From: Actinokineospora xionganensis
Lineage (GTDB): Bacteria; Actinomycetota; Actinomycetes; Mycobacteriales; Pseudonocardiaceae
Direction: 5' to 3'
DNA length: 64,000 nt
Assembly: GCF_014323725.1 (NCBI RefSeq)
Contig: NZ_JABVED010000001.1
Span: 106,505 to 170,504 of the forward strand
Below the pieces are notes generated by a model that ran no database searches, was not told where the DNA came from, and worked only from the letters and a program-made list of their open reading frames with translations. The translations under genes and the position numbers were made by a program. Of the stretch, positions 35,663-44,649 are shown piece by piece (the stretch's first letter is position 1; every line of letters starts with the position of its first letter).

Positions 35663-36096
35663 ATCGGCTCCCCGAGGCCGCAGGGCTTGCGGATCACGAT
35701 GACGCTGCGCTCGGTGGCGCGGCCGTCGTCGCCCGCCACCTGCAACGTGAGCTGCTGCAGCCCGGTGTCGGTTCCGCAGGAGCCCTGCCAGGCGGTGCCG
35801 TTCCAGTACTTCGTCGCGGTGACCGCCGAGGTGTATCCGGCGGGGACGACGAATCCGGCGGGGGAGGCATAGGCGCCGGGCCCGGCGCACGCGACGTAGC
35901 CGCCGTTGGCGACGCTGGTGCGGATGGCCTCGCCGAAGTCGCGGACCATGGTGCCCGCGGTGGACTGCTTCCGGTGCACGTCGGAGGCGAGCACGCTGGT
36001 GGTCAGGCCCGCGCCGATCGCCACCGCGCCGATGCCGAGGATCACCACGGCGATCAGGAGTTCCAGGAGCGTCTCGCCCCGGTCGTCGGCGCGCAT
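35653..36096 (-). CDS. Minor prepilin (PilV-like)
   Basis: A 147-residue prepilin. MRADDRG precedes ETLLELLIAVVILGIG; the cleavage site lies after Gly7, with Glu in place of the usual aromatic +1 residue. Cysteines in VACAG, GSCGTD, KPCGLG and PICG could form disulfides. It lies between pilC and the next minor prepilin, with an overlap of 10 bases downstream. Confidence 0.82.
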   Translation of the reverse strand: MRADDRGETLLELLIAVVILGIGAVAIGAGLTTSVLASDVHRKQSTAGTMVRDFGEAIRTSVANGGYVACAGPGAYASPAGFVVPAGYTSAVTATKYWNGTAWQGSCGTDTGLQQLTLQVAGDDGRATERSVIVIRKPCGLGEPICG

Positions 36097-36097
36097 G

Positions 36098-37300
36098 TCA
36101 GGACACCTGGTTGAAGATGCCGTACATCGCCGAGACCAGCGCCACCGCGACGAACCCGACGACGAGGCCCATCACGACGATCACCGCGGGTTCGAACAGC
36201 GCGGTGAGCTTCTTGAGCTTGTAGTCCAACTCGCCCTCGTAGTACTGGGCGGTGACCTCGAGCTGGGTGTCCAGCGTGCCGGTCTCCTCGCCGACGCGGA
36301 TCATCTGGCCCGCGGTGGTGGGGAACAGGCCGGTCGCGGAGATGGGTTTAGCCAAGCCCTCGCCTTCGAGGACGGCTTCCCCTACGCGGGAGAGAGCGTG
36401 CACGAACACCAGGTTGCGCAGCGACTCGGTGGCCACCCGCAGCGCCTCGGGCAGTGAGACGCCCGCGCTGACCATGGAGGAGAGGATGCGGCTGAAGCGT
36501 TCGACCAGGGCGTACTGGATCGTGGAGCCGACGACGGGCAGCGCGAGGAAGAACTTGTCGCGGGCGTAGCGGCCCCTGGTCGTGCGCACCGCCGCGAAGA
36601 GGCTCACGGCCAGGAGGGCGGTCCCGAGGCCCAGGGCCCACCACCACTCGGTGAGGAAGTCCGTGACGGCCAGCAACATCCGGGTGGGCAGGGGAAGTTC
36701 GGCGTCGAGGCTGTCGAAGAACACCTTGAACCGGGGGAGCACGAAACTGGCGAGCACGATCACGGTGACCAGCGACATGCCCGCGATCATCGCCGGGTAG
36801 ATCAGCGCGGACTTGATCTTCCGCCGGGCTTCGAGGTCGCGTTCGAGGTACTTCGCCAGCCGGTCGAGGACGCTGTCGAGTTTGCCGCTGAGCTCCGCCG
36901 AGCGCAGGATGCCGCGGTAGAACTCGGGGAAGATCTTGGGGTGCCGGTCGAAGCAGTCGGAGAGCTTCTCGCCGCGGCGCAGCCCGTCCTCGACCTCGCC
37001 CATCATCCTGCGCACGGAGGAGTTGTCGGCTTCCTCGCCCAGGGTGTGCACCGCGTCGATCAGCGGCAGACCCGCCTTGATGAAGGCGCCGAGCTGCCGG
37101 GAAAGGTGCATCACCTCCTCGCGCTTGACGCGGGGGGCGGTCAGCTCCTTCTTGAGCGGGCTCGCCTTCTCGGTGACCTGGATGTCGCGCAATTGCTGCT
37201 CGTACAGCGCGAGTTCGGCGGCTTCGCGGGTGTCGGCCTTGTGCGTTCCGCTGATCGGGCTCCCGTCCGGACGCGTGGCGATGTAGGCGAACTTGGCCAT
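36098..37300 (-). CDS. pilC: Type IV pilus inner-membrane platform protein PilC
   Basis: A 400-residue T2SSF-domain protein with the usual duplicated cytoplasmic domains, FIKAGLPLIDAV near residue 75 and MVSAGVSLPEAL near 275, and three membrane helices (about 170, 220 and 375). It anchors the PilB and PilT motors to the growing pilus. It directly follows pilB with a one-base gap, in the order typical of minimal pilus loci. Confidence 0.9.
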   Translation of the reverse strand: MAKFAYIATRPDGSPISGTHKADTREAAELALYEQQLRDIQVTEKASPLKKELTAPRVKREEVMHLSRQLGAFIKAGLPLIDAVHTLGEEADNSSVRRMMGEVEDGLRRGEKLSDCFDRHPKIFPEFYRGILRSAELSGKLDSVLDRLAKYLERDLEARRKIKSALIYPAMIAGMSLVTVIVLASFVLPRFKVFFDSLDAELPLPTRMLLAVTDFLTEWWWALGLGTALLAVSLFAAVRTTRGRYARDKFFLALPVVGSTIQYALVERFSRILSSMVSAGVSLPEALRVATESLRNLVFVHALSRVGEAVLEGEGLAKPISATGLFPTTAGQMIRVGEETGTLDTQLEVTAQYYEGELDYKLKKLTALFEPAVIVVMGLVVGFVAVALVSAMYGIFNQVS

Positions 37301-37301
37301 C

Positions 37302-38924
37302 TCAGCTCCCGATCACGTAAACGGAACGCAGGACCTCGGCGAGGGTGGTCACGCCGGACTCGACGAGGTGCACCGCCGCCTCGGACAGGGTGCGCATGCC
37401 CTCGTACCGGGCCTGCTTGCGGAACTCCTCGTGCGAGGCGCGAGTGAGGATCAGGTCCCGGATGGGTTCGCTGATCGGCATCATCTCGTAGACGCCGATA
37501 CGTTCCAGGTACCCGGTGTTGGCGCAGAAGTTGCACCCGGCACCGCGGACGAACCCGCCCGCCGGAGGCGAGCCGCCGACCGCGTCGAGGAACGTGAGTT
37601 CCTCATTGGACGGTCGGTAGTACTCGGTGCAATACGTGCACACCCGGCGCACGAGGCGCTGGGAGAGCACGGCGGTGACCGAGGACGCGATGAGGAAGTT
37701 CTCGATCCCCATGTCCAACAGGCGGTGCAGCGCGGCGGCGGCGTCGGTGGCGTGCAGCGACGACAGTACGAAGTGGCCGGTGAGCGCTGACTGCACGGCG
37801 ATGCGCGCGGTCTCCACGTCACGCACCTCGCCGACGAGGATGATGTCCGGGTCCTGCCGCAGGATCGACTTGAGGCCGCCGGCGAAGGTGATGCCCGCCT
37901 GCTCGTTGATCTGGATCTGGTTGATCGACGGGAAGGTGTACTCGACCGGGTCCTCGATGGTCATGATGTTGCGGTCGGGGCTGTTGATCTCGCCCAGCGA
38001 CCCGTAGAGCGTGGTGGTCTTTCCGCTGCCGGTCGGGCCTGCGCAGATGACCATGCCGTAGGGGGAGCGCAACAGGGCGGCGTAGCGCTTGGCCATCTCG
38101 GCGGGCATGCCGAGCTGTTCGAGGCGGAAGAGCGGGCGGCTCTTGTCCAGCAGCCGCAGCACGACCTTCTCGCCGCCGACGACGGCGGTGGTGGACACGC
38201 GGATGTCGACGGCGCGGCCCTCGACGTCCATGCTGATCTGGCCGTCCTGCGGGCGGCGGCGCTCGACGATGTTCATCCCGCCGATGATCTTGATGCGGCT
38301 CACGATCGCCGGGCCCATCGACGCGGGGAGGTCGAGCACGTCGTGCAGCGCGCCGTCGATGCGGTAGCGGACCCTGATCCGGTCCGGCTGCGGCTCGATG
38401 TGCACGTCGGAGGCGCGGTCGCGCAGGGCCTGGGTGATGACCAGCTGCACGACCTGCACGACGGGGGCGTCGTCGTTGGCCGAGACCGCCGCGACGGTGC
38501 GGGCCGCGGTCTTGCGCAGCACGTCGCGTGCCTCGAAGTCCTTGACCCGCGAGTCGATCCCGGTCAGCGCCCGGTAGGTGGCGCCGATGACGCGCAGGAT
38601 GTCCGCGCGGTCGGCGATCCGCACGGTGAACGGCATCCCGGCCGCCTCGCGTAGTCCTTTGAGGACAGCGTCGGACGGGTCGGCGACCGCGAAGGCCACC
38701 CCGTTGCCGGTCTTGAGCTGCACCGCGACCAGCTCGCGCGCGGTGGCTTCCTTGATCAGGGCGGTCGCGGCGGGCTCGGGGGTGACCGATCGCAGGTCCA
38801 CCGCCTGCAGCGGGCGTGACTGCCGCGCGCGGGCGTTCTCGGCGGCGGCGTCGGCGAGGCTGCCCATGTTCGGCGGGTCTGCTGGTGTCTGCGGGGGGAT
38901 GTCGGTGCGCTTGCCGAGTCTCAT
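37302..38924 (-). CDS. pilB: Type IV pilus extension ATPase PilB
   Basis: A 540-residue GspE/PilB-type secretion ATPase. It has an N-terminal MshEN-like region (about 40-130), Walker A GPTGSGKTTT, the Asp box with EDPVEY, Walker B DPDIILVGEVRD and a zinc tetracysteine split as CTYC and CNFC. It powers pilus assembly. The start overlaps the pilT stop by four bases. Confidence 0.92.
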   Translation of the reverse strand: MRLGKRTDIPPQTPADPPNMGSLADAAAENARARQSRPLQAVDLRSVTPEPAATALIKEATARELVAVQLKTGNGVAFAVADPSDAVLKGLREAAGMPFTVRIADRADILRVIGATYRALTGIDSRVKDFEARDVLRKTAARTVAAVSANDDAPVVQVVQLVITQALRDRASDVHIEPQPDRIRVRYRIDGALHDVLDLPASMGPAIVSRIKIIGGMNIVERRRPQDGQISMDVEGRAVDIRVSTTAVVGGEKVVLRLLDKSRPLFRLEQLGMPAEMAKRYAALLRSPYGMVICAGPTGSGKTTTLYGSLGEINSPDRNIMTIEDPVEYTFPSINQIQINEQAGITFAGGLKSILRQDPDIILVGEVRDVETARIAVQSALTGHFVLSSLHATDAAAALHRLLDMGIENFLIASSVTAVLSQRLVRRVCTYCTEYYRPSNEELTFLDAVGGSPPAGGFVRGAGCNFCANTGYLERIGVYEMMPISEPIRDLILTRASHEEFRKQARYEGMRTLSEAAVHLVESGVTTLAEVLRSVYVIGS

Positions 38925-40015
38925 GACGCCACTCCAGCGCGGAATCGGGGACGGGCTTCGATGTCCTTGGGATAGAGGCTGCGTGCGGCGGCGTCCTCAA
39001 AGGTGATTCGGCCCGCCTGCACGAGGTCCGACAGCGACTGTTCGAAGGTGACCATGCCCTCGTTGCGGCCGGTGATCAGCGAGTTGCGGAGCTGGTTGGT
39101 CTTGCCCTCTTTGACCAGGTTGCGGATCGCGGAGTTCGCGACGAGCACCTCGAACGCGGCGACCATGCCGCCGGCGGTGGCCGGGATCAGCCGCTGGTAG
39201 ACGATCCCGGTGAGCGCGGCGGCGAGCTGCACCCGCACCTGCGACTGCTGCTCGGCGGGGAAGACGTCGATCATGCGGGCGAGGGACTGCGCGGTGTCGT
39301 TGGTGTGCAGCGTGGCGAAGACGAGGTGGCCGGTCTCGGCGATGGTCAGCGCGAACCGGATCGACTCCAGGTCGCGCATCTCGCCGACCAGCAGCACATC
39401 GGGGTCCTCGCGCAGTGCGCTGCGCAGGGCGTTGGAGAAGGACGCGGTGTCGCTGCCCACTTCGCGTTGGTTGACCGCGGAGCGCTTGTGCTGGTGGACG
39501 TACTCGATCGGGTCCTCGATGGTGATGATGTGGCAGGCCCGCTCGGTGTTGATCCGGTCGATCACCGAGGCGAGCGTGGTCGACTTGCCGGAACCGGTGG
39601 GACCGGTGATCAGGACGAGCCCCTGGTGCTGGCGGGCGAAGTGGCCGAGCACCGGGGGAAGGCCGAGTTGGTCCATGGAGGGGATGACGCGGGGGATCAT
39701 GCGCAGCGCCACGGCGGTGTCGCCGCGCTGGGTGAACGCGTTGCCGCGGACCCGGGCGTCGTCGCGCCAGGAGAAGGAGAAATCGTATTCGTGGTTCTTG
39801 GCCCAGTGCGCGATCTGTTCAGGGGTGAGCAGTTCGGCGAGGAGGGCGTCCGTGTCGGTGGCGGTGAGCACCGGCTCGTCTGGCAGCGCGTGCAGCGCCC
39901 CCCGGATGCGCAGTTGGGGTGCCATGCCTGCGGTGAGCAGGAGGTCGGTCGCGCCCGCCTGCCACACGGCGTCGAGCAGCGCGTCGACATAGCTGCCGAG
40001 AGCGGGACCGTGCAT
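38921..40015 (-). CDS. pilT: Type IV pilus retraction ATPase PilT
   Basis: A 364-residue PilT. Walker A GPTGSGKSTT, Walker B DPDVLLVGEMRDLE and the C-terminal AIRNLVKEGKTNQL (the AIRNLIRE-type motif specific to retraction motors) are all present. ATG 40015 follows CGGAGG. It is first in the pilT-pilB-pilC-minor pilin transcript, downstream of a terminator that closes the pilin gene. Its presence implies retractile pili, hence surface motility or DNA uptake. Confidence 0.92.
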   Translation of the reverse strand: MHGPALGSYVDALLDAVWQAGATDLLLTAGMAPQLRIRGALHALPDEPVLTATDTDALLAELLTPEQIAHWAKNHEYDFSFSWRDDARVRGNAFTQRGDTAVALRMIPRVIPSMDQLGLPPVLGHFARQHQGLVLITGPTGSGKSTTLASVIDRINTERACHIITIEDPIEYVHQHKRSAVNQREVGSDTASFSNALRSALREDPDVLLVGEMRDLESIRFALTIAETGHLVFATLHTNDTAQSLARMIDVFPAEQQSQVRVQLAAALTGIVYQRLIPATAGGMVAAFEVLVANSAIRNLVKEGKTNQLRNSLITGRNEGMVTFEQSLSDLVQAGRITFEDAAARSLYPKDIEARPRFRAGVAS

Positions 40016-40053
40016 GGCGAACCTCCGGATTCCGTGCCTGGGTGGGAAAGAAA

Positions 40054-40088
40054 GGGAAGGACCGCCGCCCTGCACGGCGGCCCTTCCC
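40054..40088 (-). terminator. Intrinsic terminator of the major pilin gene
   Basis: On the minus strand GGGAAGG-G-CCGCCG-TGCAGGG-CGGCGG-T-CCTTCCC folds into a 13-bp stem and is followed by TTTCTTTCCC, a T-rich tract. It lies 13 bases past the pilin stop, separating high-level pilin expression from the motor genes. Confidence 0.8.
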
Positions 40089-40101
40089 CGGCTGGTGTGA
40101 G

Positions 40102-40449
40102 CTAGCAGCCCGGGACCGTGCCGGTGACCGTGAAGTTGGTGCCTACGGCCGCGTAGTTGACGGTCGCCGGCCAGCTGTGGAGGAACTCCGGGACCACGGC
40201 GGCCTCTGCGGCGGCTTCATCCGCGGGGTAGCTGCCGGTCTGCGCGTAGTTGGCTTCGATCGCGACCTCAACGCTCTTCACGTCGGCCTTGCAGGCGGAT
40301 TCCTCGCCTCTATCGTTGATGCCGTTGACGGCGAAGACGACGATTCCCGCGAGGACGCCGAGGATCACGATGACCATCAGCAGTTCGATGAGGGTGAATC
40401 CCTTGTCGTTCTTGCGGGCCTGGTGGACTCTGTCGAGCAACGTGTTCAT
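40102..40449 (-). CDS. Major type IV prepilin
   Basis: A 115-residue prepilin: leader MNTLLDRVHQARKNDKG, cleavage before FTLIELLMVIVILGVLAGI, then a short globular domain with a Cys pair (ESACKAD and C-terminal VPGC) that could form the usual D-loop disulfide. GSYPADEAAAE resembles the region of GspG-like and Gram-positive pilins. ATG 40449 follows AGGGAG. Its own terminator suggests it is expressed apart from the motor genes. Confidence 0.9.
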   Translation of the reverse strand: MNTLLDRVHQARKNDKGFTLIELLMVIVILGVLAGIVVFAVNGINDRGEESACKADVKSVEVAIEANYAQTGSYPADEAAAEAAVVPEFLHSWPATVNYAAVGTNFTVTGTVPGC

Positions 40450-40487
40450 GGTTTCTCCCTGAGGTGTGTGTTTCTGGCTATGTCCTG

Positions 40488-41222
40488 CTAGGAAACGTTT
40501 TCGGACACCTCCTCGCCGCGAATCCGCGTGTCGGCGAACCGGCGGACCGCGGTGCTGAAGGGGTGCTGGGGTGCGGACTCGGTGAGCGGCACACCGCTGT
40601 TGATCGAGGCGGCGAGCTCCCAAGTGGACGGAAGGTAGGCGGCGATCGGATTGCGCAGGATCGCGTCGATGTCCGCCGCCGTCAGACCGGTCTCGGCGTC
40701 GGCGCGGTTCACCACGATCGCCCGGCTGTGCTGGCGGATCGAGAGGAGATCGAGCATGTCCAGGGTGACCCGCAGGTGCGTGAGCGCGGGCCGCTCCGGT
40801 GTGGTCAGCAGGATCCGGTGGGTGGAGAGGTCGAGCGCGGTCAGCACGTGCGCCGAGAGCCGGGCGGGGGTGTCGACGACGACGTAGTCGTAGCGGGTCG
40901 ACAGCAGGATCAGCAGGTCGCGCACCACCGTGGCGGGCATCCGCTCGGCGTCACCGGGCCGGGCGGGCGCGGGGACGCAGTCCAGTCCGGGCCGGTAGGC
41001 GGCCAGGGGCATGGTCACCCAGGCCGTGTCGCCGACCGAAAGCGTGCCGCGGGGGCGCAGCGTGAGCGTGGTGGCGATGTCGCCGTAGGCGAGGTCGAGG
41101 TCGACGAGGCAGACCCGGCGGGCCGCGCCGTGCAGCGCGACGGCCAGGTTGGTGGCGAACGTCGTCTTGCCGCAGCCGCCCTTCGGGGCGAACACCGTGA
41201 TGACTTGGCCCTGTCCCGTCAT
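40488..41222 (-). CDS. CpaE/TadZ-like MinD-family ATPase
   Basis: A 244-residue P-loop ATPase. The deviant Walker A APKGGCGKTTFA is near residue 12, DLDLAYGD near 42, and DYVVVDTPA near 110. This is the MinD-type ATPase part of CpaE/TadZ, proteins that place pilus machines at specific cell sites; no receiver domain is present. It is 38 bases upstream of the pilin gene on the same strand, so it probably leads that transcript. ATG follows GAGGAGGTGA. Confidence 0.85.
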   Translation of the reverse strand: MTGQGQVITVFAPKGGCGKTTFATNLAVALHGAARRVCLVDLDLAYGDIATTLTLRPRGTLSVGDTAWVTMPLAAYRPGLDCVPAPARPGDAERMPATVVRDLLILLSTRYDYVVVDTPARLSAHVLTALDLSTHRILLTTPERPALTHLRVTLDMLDLLSIRQHSRAIVVNRADAETGLTAADIDAILRNPIAAYLPSTWELAASINSGVPLTESAPQHPFSTAVRRFADTRIRGEEVSENVS

Positions 41223-41513
41223 GTCGATTCACCTCCTCGCCGAATGACGAGAAGCGTGGGCCGGACGGGGGTGTCGGCGGTATCGGGTGATCGGCCGGAT
41301 GGCGGGTGTCCGATGGGCCGACGGTGACGGTCCGCCGGGCGACACCTGTCGGGCGATCGACCGACAACGGGACCGCTCGATCACCTTCAGTAAGGGACTT
41401 TGGTCCCGGATACGGCTGGATGTGTAACTTCCGGCGCCGTCGCGCCGAAGGGTAGTTGAATTCTTAAACAAGCCTGTTCGGGTACGGGGCGGACTGGCAG
41501 ACCGGGAGGAACG
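41223..41513. promoter_or_regulatory. Divergent promoter region between cpaE-like and response regulator genes
   Basis: 291 bases with a local AT-rich stretch (TTGAATTCTTAAAC around 41456-41469) about 50 bases before the regulator start. No confident -35/-10 pair was found, but the region must drive both the pilus locus and the regulator, making the regulator a candidate controller of the pilus genes. Confidence 0.4.
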
Positions 41514-42161
41514 ATGTCGATCCGCCTCGCAGTCGTGGACGGACACCCCCTCACCCGCTATGGGCTGGCGGGACTGGTCGCCGAGCACGATGACATCGAG
41601 ATCGTCGCCGAGTGGGGTTCCGTGGCCGCCGCCCGCGCGATCGTCGACGTCCGGCCCACTGTGGTGACGATCGATGTGGACCTGCCCGACGGCGACGGAC
41701 TGCGGTTGGCGCGCGAGTGTCGCGACCGCGACCCCGACCTCGGGATCGTGGTGCTCACGTCCAGCGCCCGCGACGACATCCTGTTCCGCGCGCTTGACTC
41801 CGGGGTGTCGGCCTTCGTTGAGAAGACGGCACCGATGGCGGAGGTGCTGGGCGCCATCCGCCACGCCTCGGTCGCGGCGACGTCGTTCACCGCCACCGGC
41901 CTGCTCCACGCCCTGACCCGCAAGCGCGACGCGGAGACCCGGTTCGCCCTGAGCCCCCGCGAACACGAGGTCCTCCTGCTACTGCGCGACGGCCTGTCGG
42001 TGCCCGCGATCGCACGGTCCACCTACGTGAGCCCCTCGACGGCGAAGACGTACGTCGCCCGCCTCTACGAGAAGCTGGGCGCCAACAACCGCGCCCAAGC
42101 CCTCATGACCGCCCTACGTCACGGCCTGATCCGCCACGACGAGCTGCCCGCGGTCATCTGA
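41514..42161 (+). CDS. NarL/LuxR-type response regulator
   Basis: A 215-residue response regulator. The receiver domain has the acidic residues near DGHP, the phospho-acceptor Asp in VTIDVDLPDGDG, Thr/Ser in VLTSSA and Lys in VEKTAP; the LuxR helix-turn-helix (about 145-205) has LSPREHEVLLLLRDGLSVPAIA. No histidine kinase gene is adjacent. It is divergent from the pilus genes. GGGAGGA precedes ATG 41514. Confidence 0.87.
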   Translation: MSIRLAVVDGHPLTRYGLAGLVAEHDDIEIVAEWGSVAAARAIVDVRPTVVTIDVDLPDGDGLRLARECRDRDPDLGIVVLTSSARDDILFRALDSGVSAFVEKTAPMAEVLGAIRHASVAATSFTATGLLHALTRKRDAETRFALSPREHEVLLLLRDGLSVPAIARSTYVSPSTAKTYVARLYEKLGANNRAQALMTALRHGLIRHDELPAVI

Positions 42162-42185
42162 CCGGGTCCGATCGGAACAAGAAAG

Positions 42186-42214
42186 CGGGGCAGGCCTCGT
42201 CGGTGCTAGCCCCG
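42186..42214 (+). terminator. Possible terminator after the response regulator
   Basis: CGGGGC (42186-42191) and GCCCCG (42209-42214) can pair around a 17-base loop, 24 bases after the stop codon. Short stem, no T run. Confidence 0.35.
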
Positions 42215-42233
42215 TCTCGTCGTGTGATGGCTC

Positions 42234-42269
42234 GGCAGTCCCAGGCAGTCCCAGGCAGTCCCAGGCGGT
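42234..42269. repeat. 10-bp tandem repeat
   Basis: GGCAGTCCCA is repeated three times head to tail (42234-42263), followed by a diverged partial copy GGCGGTCC. It lies in a 410-base gene-free region (42162-42571) in which I see nothing else apart from the weak hairpin; the lengths vary too little and the unit is too short for a CRISPR array. Confidence 0.75.
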
Positions 42270-42571
42270 CCGCGCGGCGCGGGTCGTGGTCGCCAGGTCC
42301 AGCCCGACCCAGGCGCGGGTGCAGCCGCCGGTGGTGGCGACCGGGACGGAGACCAAGCTCCTTGGTGGGCCGGGCGGCGGAGCTGGGGCCGAGGGCCGAC
42401 GTGCCGGAGTTCGCGGGTTCGTCACCAACCCGTCATGGCCGGAGCGCGACGGGCTGGTCGATGAGCGCCCGAGGCTCGGAACGCCGGCTCGGCCATAGTT
42501 CCGCCCGCCGCTCTTCCATTGGGCCATTTGGGTGGAGCGTCCAGGCAAACGGGGGACGATGATCGTTTCCG

Positions 42572-44551
42572 ATGTTCGGGGCTGCGCCCGCTGGTAGCTT
42601 CCCGGCCAAGACCGCTCACCGGGCGGGTGATCATCAGGAGTTGACTTGCCAGGCGAGCGGCGGCACCGCGGTGGATCCGGCTGAACCGGCCAGGCACTGG
42701 GCGGGGGCGCTGAGCCAGGCCCTGGCCACTGGGGACGGCGTCGGGCGGGAGTTGACCGGACCGATAGACCGGCTGATCCACGCGCTGCGCGCCGACCCGT
42801 TCGACTCGGACGCCGTCGCCGAGGTCGGCGTCCGACTGGTCGAGACGGTCGCCGCGGCACTCGCCGCCGGAGGTCGGTTGGCCGCTGTCGAGCGCACCCT
42901 GGCCGCCGGCGAGGCACGCTCCGGCGTCCTGTTCCGCTCCGCCGCGGTCGGCCTGCTGGTCAGTGCCCACGAAGGCGTCGTGACCGAGGTGAACCCCGCC
43001 GCCCAGCGCATCCTCGGGCGTAGCGAGGACGAACTCGTCGGCATCCCGCTCGCGGACCTGCTGCATCCCCGGGAACGCGACGCGGTCTTGGCCTGCTACG
43101 CGGAACTGCTCGACAGCGCCGAGGAATCCGGGCGGCTGCGGGAACGCACCCGGCTCGTCCGCGCCGACGGCGACCCGGTCTGGGTGCACCTGGCGGTCTC
43201 GGTCCTGCGCGACAGCGCCGGGCGGCCGGAGTCCCTGGTGACCCTCGTGCAGGACGTCTCCCATGTGCACCTGCTTGAGCAGCGGCTGAGCTACCAGGGC
43301 ACGCACGACCCGCTCACCGGGCTGGCCAACCGGCACGCGTTCATCGGCAAGCTGGAGGAGTCCCTCGGCGGCACGGCACCCGCGTCGGTGCTGCACCTCA
43401 ACCTGGACGCCTTCTCGGTGATCAACCACGGCCTCGGCTGGAAGGTCGGCGACGAGCTGCTGCGCGCGGTGGCGGGCAAACTGACCGAGGTCCTGGGCGA
43501 CGAACCCGCGTGCGTGGCGAGGTTCGGCGCCGACGAGTTCGCGGTGCTGCTGCGCGACGGCCCGAACATCGCCGGGCTGGCCCAGCGGATCAACGCCGCC
43601 CTGGCCGAACCCACCTATGTGGACGGCCACGGCGTCGCGGCGTCGGCCACCATCGCCGTGGCCCCCGACATCGCGCCCGGCACCGACCCGACGGAACTGT
43701 TGTGTGGCACCGCGATCGTGCTGCGCACCCTGAAGTCGGGCGGGCGCGGACAATGGGGGCTGGTGGACCCGGTGGTCGACCAGGCCCGCCGCGCCCAACT
43801 CCGGCTCGCCGCATCCGTGCCCGGCGCCTGGGACAGCGGCCAGATCCAGGTGTGCCACCGCCCGATCGTCGCGCTCGCCGACCGCCGGGTCGCCTCGGTG
43901 CAGGCGTCGCTGCGGTGGCTGCACCCGGAACTGGGCCCGCTCGACCACCGCGCGTGCCTGCGGGCGATCGCCGAAACCGGCTTCGGCCTGCGCATCGGCC
44001 GCTGGCTGCTCGGGGAGGCGGCCCGGCAGGTGGCCGAGGCCGGACCGCACGCGCCCCGGCTGTACCTGGAACTGACTAAAGAGGAAGCGGTCGACCCCGA
44101 CCTGATCGCGTGGGTGCGCGCCGCCCTCGCCGAGGCCTGCCTGGCGCCGGCCCGGGTCGACCTGGGCTTCCCGGTCGTGGCTCTGCACGCGCCGGACAAG
44201 CCGGCCGAGGACAACCTGGAAGTGTTGGCGGAACTGGGGATCGGCATCGTCCTGTACGGCTACGGCGCGGCCAGCCGCGACCTGACCTATTTGGACTCGC
44301 TGCCGCTGCGCGCTGTGCGGCTGGTCAGCTCGGTGGCTTCGTGGGTGTCGGCGAACGCGGACTCGGGGCTGCCTGCTGTGTTGGCTGCCCGGGGGTTGGT
44401 GCCGTTGGTTCGGGCTTCGGGGTTGTCGATGATTGTGGGGAGTTTGCGGACGGCTCGGGAGGCTGCCTGGTGGGCTGAGGTGGGGGTGGATTTGGGCGAG
44501 GGGGCGGTGTTCGGTGAGCCTGGGTCGTTGAGTGAGGTGACTCGGCTCTGA
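42572..44551 (+). CDS. PAS-GGDEF-EAL protein with degenerate catalytic motifs
   Basis: A 659-residue cytoplasmic protein: helical N-terminus, PAS domain (about 120-240), GGDEF domain (about 245-405), EAL domain (about 410-655). The diguanylate cyclase signature is FGADEF rather than GGDEF, and the phosphodiesterase signature is QASLRW rather than EALxR, with other metal ligands hard to find. I infer a c-di-GMP sensor or scaffold with at most weak cyclase activity. The start is uncertain: ATG 42572 or GTG 42671. The last ~220 bases use G/T-ending codons. Its place near the pilus locus suggests pilus control. Confidence 0.83.
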   Translation: MFGAAPAGSFPAKTAHRAGDHQELTCQASGGTAVDPAEPARHWAGALSQALATGDGVGRELTGPIDRLIHALRADPFDSDAVAEVGVRLVETVAAALAAGGRLAAVERTLAAGEARSGVLFRSAAVGLLVSAHEGVVTEVNPAAQRILGRSEDELVGIPLADLLHPRERDAVLACYAELLDSAEESGRLRERTRLVRADGDPVWVHLAVSVLRDSAGRPESLVTLVQDVSHVHLLEQRLSYQGTHDPLTGLANRHAFIGKLEESLGGTAPASVLHLNLDAFSVINHGLGWKVGDELLRAVAGKLTEVLGDEPACVARFGADEFAVLLRDGPNIAGLAQRINAALAEPTYVDGHGVAASATIAVAPDIAPGTDPTELLCGTAIVLRTLKSGGRGQWGLVDPVVDQARRAQLRLAASVPGAWDSGQIQVCHRPIVALADRRVASVQASLRWLHPELGPLDHRACLRAIAETGFGLRIGRWLLGEAARQVAEAGPHAPRLYLELTKEEAVDPDLIAWVRAALAEACLAPARVDLGFPVVALHAPDKPAEDNLEVLAELGIGIVLYGYGAASRDLTYLDSLPLRAVRLVSSVASWVSANADSGLPAVLAARGLVPLVRASGLSMIVGSLRTAREAAWWAEVGVDLGEGAVFGEPGSLSEVTRL

Positions 44552-44649
44552 CCTTCGACCCGGTTCATCCGCCGGCGAGCAGGTCAGCGAGGGTGTTCGC
44601 GACTCGCGGAGCTGAAGTGGAACCGATCGGCGGCGGGCGGTGTAGACCT

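Noticed and set aside
42234-42269. Tandem repeat considered as a CRISPR array
   Set aside because: Units are only 10 bases and contiguous, with no spacers and no cas genes nearby.
42422-44188. 588-codon open frame opposite the GGDEF-EAL gene
   Set aside because: Antisense shadow; no domain, no ribosome site, while the plus strand gives PAS, GGDEF and EAL folds.
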